Shown here piece by piece: positions 39,538 through 48,606 of a DNA stretch of 64,000 nt (positions are counted from its first letter, which is position 1; every line of letters begins with the position of its first letter). The notes beneath the pieces are model-generated. The model ran no database searches and was not told the DNA's origin. It worked only from the letters and a program-made list of their open reading frames with translations. The DNA comes from Ensifer adhaerens (GTDB lineage: Bacteria; Pseudomonadota; Alphaproteobacteria; Rhizobiales; Rhizobiaceae): assembly GCF_000697965.2 (NCBI RefSeq), contig NZ_CP015880.1, forward strand, positions 2,232,001 to 2,296,000, written 5' to 3'. The translations under genes were made by a program, and so were the position numbers.

Positions 39538-40065
39538 CTAGTCGATGATGTCCTGGACCTTGCCGCAATAGCGTTTGGAAACCGGGTTCATGCGCTTGGC
39601 GCCATGGCCGGCATTGTACTTGAGGATCGTGCCGCAGGTGGTGCCGCCCGAAAGCTCATGCGCCATGGCGAGATACTTCATGCCGAACTTGATGTTGGTT
39701 TCCGGGTCGTAGAGACCCTTGGAGGAGCCCGAATAGCCCATCATGCGCGCCGTGGCGGGCTTGATCTGCATCAGGCCGATCTCGCCGGCGCTGCCGCGTG
39801 CCTTCGGATTGAAGTTGCTTTCGACCTTGACGACCGCATGCGCCAGATCGACGGGAACGCCGTACTGCTTCGCATAGCTCTTGATCAGGGCCGTATACTG
39901 AACGTTCTGCGGAAGGTCCGGTTTCGGGAAGCCTGTGGTCCGGGTGACGGTCGGGATGGAAGAGGTCTTGATGGTCTTGTCGACATTCCCCGCATACGAC
40001 GTACCCATCCCGGCGAAGAACATGCCAAGGCATGCCGCCACCGCAGCAACAGACGATATTCTCAT
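39538..40065 (-). CDS. Secreted lytic transglycosylase, SLT domain
   Basis: The 175-residue product has a signal peptide (about residues 1-26, ending SYAG) and one SLT (goose-lysozyme-like) domain. The domain shows the catalytic Glu in VVKVESNFNPKARG, then GEIGLMQIKPATARMMGY, LYDPETNIKFGMKYL and the late KYNAGHG. Such enzymes cleave the MurNAc-GlcNAc bond, forming 1,6-anhydro ends. The short length means little beyond the catalytic domain. The start MRISSVAAV was chosen because it opens the signal peptide. It resembles a second, longer SLT protein 4 kb away. Confidence 0.88.
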   Translation of the reverse strand: MRISSVAAVAACLGMFFAGMGTSYAGNVDKTIKTSSIPTVTRTTGFPKPDLPQNVQYTALIKSYAKQYGVPVDLAHAVVKVESNFNPKARGSAGEIGLMQIKPATARMMGYSGSSKGLYDPETNIKFGMKYLAMAHELSGGTTCGTILKYNAGHGAKRMNPVSKRYCGKVQDIID

Positions 40066-40288
40066 GTAGTTTGAATTCTCCGGTCTGGGGATTGGACCGA
40101 AGCGCACCCCGCTTCGAGCCTCACGTCCCGATCGTTTCATTCACAGGACGTGAGCGTTGCGCCCCGAAGTTCCTGCAGTTTCAATGAGCGGGAAATGAAC
40201 GGCGCATCATGGTAAACATGTGGCAAAGCTAAAAAAACATGCCACGAACATCCGGAAAACAGGCTTCGGGACGAAAAATTCTTCCGCG

Positions 40289-41053
40289 TCAGGCGATAAA
40301 TTGCGGCAGCCCGGAAAGCAGGCGATGGAGCGTATCGAGGGTTGAGATGTCGGCGATGCCGTCTACCCTCTGTTGCCGGAAATGCCTTTGGAACGCGGCG
40401 ACGGCGCCCTCGGTTTTTTCGCAGAAATCACCAGTCACTTCAATGCCGTAGCCATAGAGCGACAGCATCGACTGGATGGCCTCTACCGGCTGACCGCGGT
40501 CGCCGCGCTGAAAGAAGCGCCCGCCGCCGATCGGAGCCGGCTCAACCCAGTGCCCGACCCCTTCACGGTGAAGAACATGCCAAGGAAATTTTTCTCCCGG
40601 ATCAACCTTGCGAATGGGGGCGATATCGCTGTGCGCCAGCACCCTTTCCGGGGCGATCGACCACCGCTGGCCACAGTCCCGACACAATTCGACGACCGCA
40701 TCGATCTGCTTCTTCGGGAAATCCGGCAACCCGCCGGGGTGGCCCGGGTTGGCGATCTCAATACCGATCGAACAGGAGTTGATGTCGGTCTCGCCCTTCC
40801 AGTAGCTCTTGCCCGCGTGCCAGGCACGCAGCGTCTCAGGCACGAGCTGGTCGACGCGTCCGTCCTCATGAACGAAATAATGGCTGGAAACCTGGCTCTC
40901 TTCGCGACAAAGCCATTCGAGCGCCGAAGCGCCCGTTGCCATGCCGGTGTAGTGCAGCACGATCATATCCGGTGCCCGCCTGTCGGCGCGGTCGCCAAAA
41001 TTGGGCGACGGCATGAAGCGAGCCCCCGGATAGTCGCAGTATTTCGAAGTCAT
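40289..41053 (-). CDS. N-acetylmuramoyl-L-alanine amidase, AmiD-like
   Basis: The 254-residue protein has an Amidase_2 domain: MIVLHYTGM with the first zinc His, AWHAGKSYW, GIEIANPG, and HSDIAPIRKVDPGEKFPW with the later zinc ligand His and the catalytic Lys region. A C-terminal peptidoglycan-binding domain (GDRGQPVEAIQSMLSLYGYGIEVTGDF to the end) follows. It cleaves the bond between muramic acid and L-Ala, usually on anhydro-muropeptides. No signal peptide is visible, so it may be a cytoplasmic AmpD-type recycling enzyme or be exported otherwise. Its ATG overlaps the stop of the preceding DnaJ-domain gene (ATGA). Confidence 0.88.
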   Translation of the reverse strand: MTSKYCDYPGARFMPSPNFGDRADRRAPDMIVLHYTGMATGASALEWLCREESQVSSHYFVHEDGRVDQLVPETLRAWHAGKSYWKGETDINSCSIGIEIANPGHPGGLPDFPKKQIDAVVELCRDCGQRWSIAPERVLAHSDIAPIRKVDPGEKFPWHVLHREGVGHWVEPAPIGGGRFFQRGDRGQPVEAIQSMLSLYGYGIEVTGDFCEKTEGAVAAFQRHFRQQRVDGIADISTLDTLHRLLSGLPQFIA

Positions 41054-41757
41054 GCGGCTCGGCGTTCTTTCTCGATCGCCTCATAGGCGGCGTTCAGCGC
41101 CGCCATGCGATCATTGGCGATCGCGTGGAATTCTTGCGGTACGCCGCGCGCCACCAGCATATCCGGGTGGTTTTCGGAAACCAGCACACGGTAGCGCTTG
41201 CGGATGTCGGCGAAATCATCCTTACGCGAAACGCCGAGCACCTGATAGGGGTCGCGACCGTCTCCGTGCACATGGCGGGCCATGATGAGCTCGAAATGCG
41301 CCTCGTCCATGCCGAAGATCTCGGCGACCCGCACCAGGAACGCCAGTTCGCGCTCATGAACTGCACCGTCGGACTTGGCGATGTGGAACAGGCCGTCGAC
41401 GATATCCTCGAGGATCGGGCAGTTTTCTTCGCAGGACGAACACAGCGACGCCATCTTCTCCGCATAGGCCTCGTAGCCGGCGACGTCCTGGCGCGCCAGA
41501 TTATAGAGACGCGCGACGTTCTGCGCCTGGTCGGGCGGGAACTGGAAGATGTCGCGGAAGGCGGCGACCTCGGCCTCGCTGACGATGCCGTCGGCCTTGG
41601 CCATCTTGGCCGAAAGCGCGATCATCGCGACGGAGAAGGCAACCTTGCGCCGTGTCTCCGGGTCGCCCTCAAACAGGGTACGCACGGCCTCGACCACACC
41701 GGCAAGCGCATTGCCGGTGGCGGTAACGATTTTGAGGAGGCTGTCCCAGAATGACAT
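41050..41757 (-). CDS. DjlA-like co-chaperone (TerB plus J domain)
   Basis: The 235-residue protein has a short N-terminal helix (MSFWDSLLKIVTATGNALAG). A TerB-like helical bundle follows (VAFSVAMIALSAKMAKADGIVSEAEVAAFRDIF ... LFHIAKSDGAVHERELAFLVRVAEIFGMDE). The C-terminal J domain is DPYQVLGVSRKDDFADIRKRYRVLVSENHPDML, with the HPD tripeptide that stimulates DnaK. This is the DjlA arrangement without a strong membrane helix. A cysteine pair, CSSCEENC, lies between the halves. It overlaps the amidase start, suggesting co-expression. Confidence 0.85.
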   Translation of the reverse strand: MSFWDSLLKIVTATGNALAGVVEAVRTLFEGDPETRRKVAFSVAMIALSAKMAKADGIVSEAEVAAFRDIFQFPPDQAQNVARLYNLARQDVAGYEAYAEKMASLCSSCEENCPILEDIVDGLFHIAKSDGAVHERELAFLVRVAEIFGMDEAHFELIMARHVHGDGRDPYQVLGVSRKDDFADIRKRYRVLVSENHPDMLVARGVPQEFHAIANDRMAALNAAYEAIEKERRAA

Positions 41758-42187
41758 GCGAGAATCCCTGTCTCTCCAGCGTATAGCATGGACTTGTGTG
41801 GTGGCAAATTGCAAGCGGTGGGATGGTCCGAACCACGAGGATGACGAATTTGTGATGGCACCTCACTATTGTCAATCCATCGATTGGAACTTGCGACAGC
41901 TGGTAGACGGAAAGCTGTTCCCTTGGGAACAACCTAGCGATCCGAAGCGGCGAATTTATGCCGAAAAACACACCAAATGCACCGGCCGCGAAGGCCGCGC
42001 CGCCCGATTGCGCTCCTCCGGCTGCGACAATCGGCGCGACACCGAGCCCGCCCCGCGTTTCCGACGGCGCCCAGCAGCCGTTCTCGCGCAGCCTCGACAC
42101 AACATCCACAGGCCCGTCATTTAAATTCCATCTGATTTGCGCTATGGAGGCCGCACCCATCGCATGCCAAAGTCCCGAGGAGGAAAC
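41758..42187. other. Divergent region of 430 bases between the DjlA-like gene and pfp
   Basis: No gene is supported. A palindrome TGTTCCCTTGGGAACA lies at 41916-41931, in the half nearer to the DjlA-like gene. The GC-rich part next to pfp has open frames on both strands, but neither has a ribosome site or family features. Confidence 0.5.
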
Positions 42188-43405
42188 ATGGCCAAGAAAA
42201 AAGTCGCAATGCTGACGGCCGGCGGGCTCGCGCCCTGTCTGTCATCGGCCGTTGGAGGACTGATCGAGCGCTATACGGACGTAGCACCCGAATATGAGCT
42301 GGTCGCGTATCGCTCGGGCTACCAGGGCGTACTCCTTGGAGACCAGATCGAAATTACGCGCGACATGCGCGAAAAGGCCCATATCCTGCATCGCCATGGC
42401 GGCTCGCCGATCGGCAACAGCCGCGTCAAGCTCACCAACGCCGCCGACTGCGTCAAGCGCGGCCTGGTCAAGGAAGGCGAAAACCCGCTGCGTGTCGCAG
42501 CCGAGCGCCTTGCCAAGGACGGCATTTCGATCCTGCACACCATCGGCGGCGACGACACCAACACGACCGCTGCCGACCTTGCCGCCTATCTCGGCGCCAA
42601 CGGCTACGACCTGACCGTGGTCGGCCTGCCGAAGACCGTCGACAACGACGTCGTTCCGATCCGCCAGACGCTCGGCGCCTGGACGGCTGCCGAATACGGC
42701 GCCCGCTTCTTCGACAATGTCAGCAACGAACAGAGTGCCGCCCCGCGCACGCTCGTCGTCCATGAAGTCATGGGCCGCCATAGCGGCTGGCTGACGGCAA
42801 CCACCGCCCGCTCCTATATCCAGATGACCGACGACAAGGAATTCGTCGACGGCTTCATGATGAACCGCCAGATGAAGAACATCGACGGCCTCTATCTGCC
42901 GGAGATGAAGTTCGACCTGCAGGGCGAAGCCGATCGCCTGCGCAAGGTTATGGACCGCACCGGCTTCGTGACGCTGTTCGTCAGTGAAGGCGCCTGCCTC
43001 GACGCCATCGTCGCCGAGCGGGAAGCAGCCGGCGAGACCATCAAGCGTGATGCCTTCGGCCACGTGAAGATCGACACGATCAATGTCGGCAACTGGTTCT
43101 CCAAGCAGTTTGCAGCCCTTCTCGGCGCCGAACGCTCGATGGTGCAGAAATCTGGCTACTACGCCCGCTCGGCCCCGGCCAACGGCGACGACCTGCGCCT
43201 GATCCAGGGCATGGTCGACCTTGCCGTCGAAAGCGCCCTCAACAAGGTCTCGGGCGTCACCGGTCACGACGAAGACCAGGGCGGCAAGCTGCGCACCATC
43301 GAATTCCCGCGCATCAAGGGCGGCAAGCAGTTCGATACCTCCACCAAGTGGTTCGGCGAGGTGATGGATGTCATCGGCCAGAAGTGGAAGGCCCAGAAGC
43401 ACTGA
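42188..43405 (+). CDS. pfp: Pyrophosphate--fructose-6-phosphate phosphotransferase
   Basis: The 405-residue enzyme phosphorylates fructose 6-phosphate reversibly. The motif TIGGDDTNTT (about 119-128) has a second Asp where ATP-dependent enzymes have Gly. The PKTVDND motif (about 149-155) carries the Lys that also marks PPi use. MGRHSGWL follows as expected. These point to PPi rather than ATP as donor, by established rules for the family. GAGGAGGAAAC before the ATG is a strong ribosome site. An inverted repeat (43418-43440, 9-bp arms) follows the stop, but without a T-run. Confidence 0.93.
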   Translation: MAKKKVAMLTAGGLAPCLSSAVGGLIERYTDVAPEYELVAYRSGYQGVLLGDQIEITRDMREKAHILHRHGGSPIGNSRVKLTNAADCVKRGLVKEGENPLRVAAERLAKDGISILHTIGGDDTNTTAADLAAYLGANGYDLTVVGLPKTVDNDVVPIRQTLGAWTAAEYGARFFDNVSNEQSAAPRTLVVHEVMGRHSGWLTATTARSYIQMTDDKEFVDGFMMNRQMKNIDGLYLPEMKFDLQGEADRLRKVMDRTGFVTLFVSEGACLDAIVAEREAAGETIKRDAFGHVKIDTINVGNWFSKQFAALLGAERSMVQKSGYYARSAPANGDDLRLIQGMVDLAVESALNKVSGVTGHDEDQGGKLRTIEFPRIKGGKQFDTSTKWFGEVMDVIGQKWKAQKH

Positions 43406-43533
43406 CCGACACTTGCCGGCGGGTGGATATGCCACCCGCCGACAACGCTTGATTAGACGTTGACGGCTCCGCGTTTCCGTGGCTGGCTCGGCGAATTGAT
43501 TGCCGAACACCACCTTCAGCGCGGAGCTTTTTC

Positions 43534-44169
43534 ATGTCGTTCGAACACTGGTTTGCCTTTGCCGCGGCCTCGGCCGTGCTGCTCGCCATCCCCGGCCCCA
43601 CCATTCTCCTCGTCATTTCCTACGCGCTCGGCCATGGCCGCAAGACGGCGGGCGCGACGGTCGCCGGTGTGGCGCTCGGCGATTTCACCGCCATGACCGC
43701 CTCCATGCTCGGCCTCGGCGCCCTGCTTGCCACCTCTGCCGCCATCTTCACCGTCTTGAAATGGGTGGGCGCTGCCTATCTTATCTGGCTCGGCATCAAG
43801 CTCTGGCGCGCGCCGGTGGCCGCCGGCGGCGACGCCGACCTCGAAACCACGTCGACGGAACGCCCGCTTCGCATCTTCTTTCATACCTATGCGGTGACTG
43901 CGCTGAACCCGAAGAGCATCGTCTTCTTCGTCGCCTTCCTGCCGCAGTTCCTCGATCTCAGCCAGCCGCTCTTTACCCAGATGGCGATTTTCGAGCTGAC
44001 GTTCCTCACGCTCGCGATCCTCAATGCCAGCCTCTATGCAGCCCTTGCGACCGCCGCCCGCAGCACGATTTCCAAGCCGAATGTGCGGCGGATCGTCAAC
44101 CGCGCCGGCGGCTCCATGCTGATCGGCGCCGGGCTTTTGACGGCCACGATGAAGCGGGCCACGGCCTGA
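43534..44169 (+). CDS. LysE/RhtB-family amino acid exporter
   Basis: The 211-residue, roughly six-helix inner-membrane protein has the LysE-family start AIPGPTILLVISYALGHGRKTAGATVAGVALGD. It also has KWVGAAYLIWLGIKLWR and the central TALNPKSIVFFVAFLPQFLD. Relatives export threonine, homoserine, lysine or related compounds; the substrate is not clear. The ATG is preceded by GCGGAGC. It stands alone between pfp and a lytic transglycosylase gene. Confidence 0.88.
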   Translation: MSFEHWFAFAAASAVLLAIPGPTILLVISYALGHGRKTAGATVAGVALGDFTAMTASMLGLGALLATSAAIFTVLKWVGAAYLIWLGIKLWRAPVAAGGDADLETTSTERPLRIFFHTYAVTALNPKSIVFFVAFLPQFLDLSQPLFTQMAIFELTFLTLAILNASLYAALATAARSTISKPNVRRIVNRAGGSMLIGAGLLTATMKRATA

Positions 44170-44285
44170 AATTCGACCCCACGCTTGCCGCCGCCAGCCT
44201 CATAGGTTAATGGAGATTCACGCTTGGCGGCTGGCAACCGCTGATTTGCAGGGGCTACGGGGCCCAGAAGCACGAAAGTGACAGA

Positions 44286-45320
44286 ATGGCGAATTACCGT
44301 ATTTCCCTTTCCAAACAGACGTTTGGCGTGGCAGCTTTGTTGTCGGCGACCATCGTCTCGGGATGCTCAACGGTAGAGCACACGTCGCTGGCAGACCTCA
44401 CGGCCGTGCAGACGGTTACGCCCCTCGCAAAGCCCGGCACCGAAATGACCGCCTATGCACTGCCGACGCCCGACGGCGCCGCCACCGCAACGAGCGCGGC
44501 CTTGACAGCTCAGACCGCTGGCGTCGCCGCCACCTATCCGGTCGCGACCGATCTGGCACAGGGTGCGGAAGCAGCACCCGCACTGGTCGCGGTCCCCGCG
44601 GCCAAGCCGGGCGACACCATGGCGCTTGCCATGGTTGCCCCGACGACGCAGACCGGCGCCAGCGCGGCGATTGCCGCAGCGGAAGCCCCCTCGCCCGCCG
44701 ACTCCACTCAGGTGGCATCCGCCGCCCTCTCGCCGGCGGCAACCAAGACCGCTCGCGTCCAGGATCTGCCGGTCTCGACGCTCGCAGTTGCAGCAGCAAT
44801 GGAATCGGACTTCGACACCGGCGAACCGGTCGGCCTCGAAACTCTGGTCGCCAACCGCATGATCGTTCCGACCGAGCGCCCGAAGACCGGCGTCATCGGC
44901 TCGACGGTGGCCGCAGTCGCCAACGTCATCCCGGATTCGATGAAGTTCACCAAGACGCCGACGAGCTCGCGTCCCGAACTCGACAAGATGATCAAGTACT
45001 ATGCCGATCTCAACGGCATTCCGGTGGAACTGGTGCACCGCGTCGTCAAGCGCGAGAGCAACTACAATCCGCGCGCCTACAGCAAGGGCAATTACGGCCT
45101 GATGCAGATCCGCTACAACACCGCCAAGGGTCTCGGCTATGACGGTCCGGCGGAAGGTCTGTTCGACGCCGAAACCAACCTCAAATACGCGACCAAGTAT
45201 CTGCACGGCGCCTGGATGGTGGCCGACAACCAGCATGACAGCGCAGTAAAGCTCTATGCCAGCGGCTATTACTATCACGCCAAGCGCAAGGGCCTGCTCG
45301 AAGAGCTCGGCATGAAGTAA
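44286..45320 (+). CDS. Lipoprotein lytic transglycosylase, SLT domain
   Basis: The 344-residue product has a lipoprotein signal (ATIVSGC, lipidated Cys near residue 27). A long Ala-, Thr- and Pro-rich low-complexity linker of about 180 residues follows, and a C-terminal SLT domain beginning near ELDKMIKYYADLNG. The domain has the catalytic Glu in VVKRESNYNPRAYS, NYGLMQIRYNTAKGLGY, LFDAETNLKYATKYL and KLYASGYYY. It likely works on peptidoglycan from the outer membrane or the periplasmic face. A terminator follows at 45381. Confidence 0.87.
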   Translation: MANYRISLSKQTFGVAALLSATIVSGCSTVEHTSLADLTAVQTVTPLAKPGTEMTAYALPTPDGAATATSAALTAQTAGVAATYPVATDLAQGAEAAPALVAVPAAKPGDTMALAMVAPTTQTGASAAIAAAEAPSPADSTQVASAALSPAATKTARVQDLPVSTLAVAAAMESDFDTGEPVGLETLVANRMIVPTERPKTGVIGSTVAAVANVIPDSMKFTKTPTSSRPELDKMIKYYADLNGIPVELVHRVVKRESNYNPRAYSKGNYGLMQIRYNTAKGLGYDGPAEGLFDAETNLKYATKYLHGAWMVADNQHDSAVKLYASGYYYHAKRKGLLEELGMK

Positions 45321-45380
45321 GCCGGCCACCCGGCTGGCCCGAAGCGAAGCTGCTTCTCGACGGCTCTGGAATATCCTTAC

Positions 45381-45410
45381 GAGGCGCTCAATCGAGCGCC
45401 TCTATTATTT
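45381..45410 (+). terminator. Terminator of the lytic transglycosylase gene, inside the convergent gene end
   Basis: The 9-bp stem GAGGCGCTC (45381-45389) with GAGCGCCTC (45394-45402) is followed by TATTATTTT. The stem overlaps the stop codon and last codons of the minus-strand serine hydrolase. Confidence 0.75.
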
Positions 45411-46740
45411 TGGCGTTGAGTGTCTGCACGTCATAGCCGAGCCGCGAAGGCGTAAGCCCCAGCCGCACGACCGCCAGCTTCAGCGAAGGCACCAGCATGA
45501 TCGCCTGGCCGTCATGCCCGAGCATCCAGAAGGCATCTGCCGGGAAACTGCCCGTTCCCGCCCGCGCGCCGTTTTCCTCCAGCCATACCTGGCCCTGGCC
45601 GTATTTGCCGCCCGATGCCTTGGTCGGCGTGCGCATGAAGGCGACATAGTCCTTCGGCAGCATCGCCCTCCCCTTCCAGACACCGTCCTGCAGCAGGAGC
45701 TGCGCGAACCGCGCCCAGTCCTGCGTCGTCGCATACATGTAGGAGGAACCGACGAAGGTGCCGCTCTCGTCCGTCTCCAGGACGGCGCTCGTCATGCCGA
45801 GCGGCGCAAACAAAGCGTCATAGGGAAAGGCAAGCGCTGCCGTCGGATCGTCGAAGGTGCGCATCCAGATCCGCGACAGCAGCGTGCTGGTGCCGCTGGA
45901 ATAGCTGAAGTTCGTGCCGGGCTTTGCACCCAACGTCCGCGTCGCGGCAAAACCCGCCATGTCCCTTTCCAGATAGAGCATGCGCGTCACGTCGGTGACG
46001 GCGCCATAATTCTCGTTAAAGGCAAGCCCGCTCTGCATCCCCATCAGGTCCGCAAGCGTGATGCCCGCCCGCTCGTCCCCGGCCCATTCCGGCAGCAAGT
46101 CGCCCTGCGACACGTCCATGCGCCCTTCTGCAATCCTGAGGCCAATCAGCGCCGCCGTCACCGATTTGGTCATCGACCAGCCGAGCAACGGCGTCGAACG
46201 GTCGAAACCCTGGCCATAGGTTTCCGCCACCAGTTGGCCGTCGTGGATCACGGCGATCGCCCGCATGCCCGGCCCGGCGAGGTCAGCGTCCTCGACGAGC
46301 TTCTGCAAGGTCGGCTCGATCACGGCCCCCTCGCCTTCGGGCCAGGCCACACCCGGCACGGGCGCCGCTGCGGCGGTTTTCGTTTCGATTGGTGCCAGAG
46401 CCGCGGCATCGCCGTCCGGCAGGCTGGCGCAGCCGGCACCCGGACGATAGGCCGCGTAACCGGGTGCGGCAAAACCGAGGATGCGTGCCGTCACCAGCTG
46501 TTTCTCTTTGTCGACACCGACGCGCACCAGCTTGAGCAACGGGTGGCCGGGGGCCTGCACGTCGTCGGCGAGCACAGCCTGGGCATCGCGTCCGGCGATG
46601 AAGACGTTGGAACAGACGATTTTTGCCGCATAGCCGTCGCCGACCTTCAGCAGTTGCGGCGGCGCCAGCGCAAGCCAACCGAACAGACCGACGACGATCA
46701 GCGCCAGCACGGCACCCGAAATCTTCAACAAACGTCCCAT
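45388..46740 (-). CDS. Beta-lactamase-fold serine hydrolase
   Basis: The 450-residue protein has an N-terminal membrane helix (about 7-27). A periplasmic part of about 120 residues follows, then a class C beta-lactamase/DD-peptidase domain. Its catalytic motif SMTK is at about 189-192, and YSS in NFSYSSGTS takes the place of YxN. The late GHDGQ takes the place of KTG. Such proteins are usually esterases or peptidases rather than antibiotic-resistance enzymes, and I infer no resistance. GGAGGATCGC precedes the ATG at 46740. It is followed upstream by the disrupted GGDEF-EAL gene on the same strand. Confidence 0.83.
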   Translation of the reverse strand: MGRLLKISGAVLALIVVGLFGWLALAPPQLLKVGDGYAAKIVCSNVFIAGRDAQAVLADDVQAPGHPLLKLVRVGVDKEKQLVTARILGFAAPGYAAYRPGAGCASLPDGDAAALAPIETKTAAAAPVPGVAWPEGEGAVIEPTLQKLVEDADLAGPGMRAIAVIHDGQLVAETYGQGFDRSTPLLGWSMTKSVTAALIGLRIAEGRMDVSQGDLLPEWAGDERAGITLADLMGMQSGLAFNENYGAVTDVTRMLYLERDMAGFAATRTLGAKPGTNFSYSSGTSTLLSRIWMRTFDDPTAALAFPYDALFAPLGMTSAVLETDESGTFVGSSYMYATTQDWARFAQLLLQDGVWKGRAMLPKDYVAFMRTPTKASGGKYGQGQVWLEENGARAGTGSFPADAFWMLGHDGQAIMLVPSLKLAVVRLGLTPSRLGYDVQTLNAKIIEALD

Positions 46741-46869
46741 GCGATCCTCCGGCCTGATGCGCAAAGAGAACCAGCATTTTGCTGCAAGGGAAAGCCCCGG
46801 CCGCCTCAACTTTTCATATTGGAAAAACGCACAAGCAGTCGAAAAAAGTGCAGCGCTTCGAGCTCTCGC

Positions 46870-48428
46870 TCACGCACTCGCAGAGAGGCGCGCCTCTCCC
46901 GCTTCGCCGTCGCCGACGAGCACCGACACGTCGGCCATAACAGGCGAAACCCAGGGACCGCGGATCTCGGCAGCGCCACAGGCCCGCGCGCAATCCGCCT
47001 CGCTCTCCTTCTCGACACCGCTGACGGCGATCGAAAGCCGCAGCACCTGTCCGGTCTTGATCAGGCAGGCGAGCAACGCCACGCTGCGTTCGCTGCCATG
47101 TGCGGCCCGCACGGCGGCGAGATCGACGGTCACCTGGTCGGGCTGCACCTCCGAGATCTGGTTCAGGGGCAGCGACGAGGCGGAGCCGCCGCCAAGCGCG
47201 ACGCGAACGCCGAGCGCGCGCAGCCCCCGCAAGTTTTCGGTGACGATGACGAGATCGTCCGTCGAGACGCCCTCGGCGACCTCGATCGTCAGGCGTTCCG
47301 GCGAAAGGCCAGCATCCGAAAGGCACGCTCCACGTGCGTGACGAAATCGCGGTCGCGCAGTTGCGAGACGAAGGGCGCAATCGTCAGCCCTTTCGGGAAA
47401 GACCAGCCGGCCGCCTGCCTGCAGGCGGACTGAAGCGCCCAGGCGGCAAGCGCCAGCGTAGTCGCGCTCTGCTCCGGCGGCTCGAACGTTTCCGCGCCGA
47501 TGACGCCGAGATGCGGATGCCGCCAGCGCAGCAGCGCCTGGAACCCACCGATGGAGCCGCTTTCGATGCCGAGGATCGGCAGGAATGCGAGAAAGAACTC
47601 CTCTGCCTCGAAACCGCGCGTAAGATCGCGCTCGGCTTCCGCCCGCTGCCGCACGGCATGGCTCAGGGTTTCCGAGTGGAAGGCATGACTGTTGCCGCTG
47701 ATCGCCTTGGCTTCGTAAAGCGCCAGGTCCGCCCTTTTCAACACGTCGGATGTCGATTTGTCCGACCGCTCGATGAAGGCGATGCCGATGCTGCAGCCTG
47801 AAGCGATGCGCGTTTCCCCGAGATCGAACGGCGCTTCGAACAGCTTTTCCACCCGCGTTGCGAGCATTTCCGCATCGGCCTGAGACGGCGCGCACGCGGC
47901 CGCAAGCACGAACTCGTCACCGCCGAGGCGGTAGACCGTCGCCTCGCCGGCAAAGGCACGCCTGAGCCGGGCGCCGAACAGAGCCAGCAACCGGTCGCCG
48001 GCGTCATGTCCCAGCGTGTCGTTGATCACCTTGAAGCGATCGAGATCGAGAAGAAGCAAGGCGTTGCGCGCAAACGCGGCACCTTCTGCGCTGAGTGCCT
48101 GGCTGATATCGGCCTCGAGCGCAGCGCGGTTTGCAAGCCCAGTCAGCTTGTCGCGATGGACTTCGTTGCGCAGGCGACGCTCGGCGCGCCGCGCGGCACG
48201 CAGCTCCAGCTCAAGCCGGCGCGAGTAGCGCCAGCGATAGAAGGAGCCGCCGAGGATGAAAGGCATGGCGCCGGCCGCCATAACGGCAGGGACGTCCCAA
48301 TGCGGCGCCATCTGGTCGGGAAGAGCGGTTCCGCTGGCAAGCCACGCCACAGAAACCAGAGCCCCCAATGCCGCGCCGGCAGCCGCAAATCGCTGCTCGG
48401 GCTTCGGCAGAAACGTACCTAACATCAT
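46870..48428 (-). pseudogene. GGDEF-EAL protein, frameshifted and with a degenerate EAL domain
   Basis: The first frame (48428 to 47289, 379 residues) gives two membrane helices (about 15-35 and 46-62). An intact GGDEF domain follows (VYRLGGDEFV at 165-174, DKLTGLANR before it), then the start of an EAL domain. At 47319-47324 one base seems missing: in the other frame the protein continues smoothly as LSDAGLSPERLTIEVAEG and ends at 46870. The EAL part has lost most metal ligands (FQALLRW for FEALLRW, VALGGGSASSL for the DDFGTG region), so it could not hydrolyse c-di-GMP even if repaired. The diguanylate cyclase part may still work. A sequencing error at the AAAGG run is possible. Confidence 0.7.
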
Positions 48429-48529
48429 GTCGACGCCCCCCGTATGTAAGGCGGTGCTAGCACGTCAGGGTTTAATGAATTCTTATGGGTGAAAAATTGT
48501 AGATTTGCGTTCCGGAGACCGCCCCAGCC

Positions 48530-48559
48530 CTGTGAGAAAGCCCGTCATCAAAGTGTAGC
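48530..48559 (+). promoter_or_regulatory. Possible PHO box upstream of btaAB
   Basis: CCGTCAT (48542-48548), four bases, then GTGTAGC (48553-48559), preceded by CTGTGAG at 48530. This approximates the 7+4+7 PhoB box (CTGTCAT-N4-CTGTCAT). Phosphate-limited, PhoB-dependent expression of btaA is known in S. meliloti, which supports the reading, though the match is imperfect. Confidence 0.45.
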
Positions 48560-48606
48560 CGAGTCACTTTAGAAGCGCCTAAGTTTCAACTGGATGACCG
48601 TCTGAG

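Noticed and set aside
41958..42215. Short plus-strand frame upstream of pfp
   Set aside because: It overlaps the pfp start in another frame, is Pro/Ala-rich and has no ribosome site.
45388..46740. Antibiotic-resistance beta-lactamase
   Set aside because: The protein has the fold and SMTK but replaces YxN and KTG, and has a long extra N-terminal part with a membrane anchor; more like an esterase or peptidase.
45514..47433. Long plus-strand frame across the serine hydrolase and the GGDEF-EAL gene
   Set aside because: Composition typical of an antisense frame; the minus-strand products have clear motifs.
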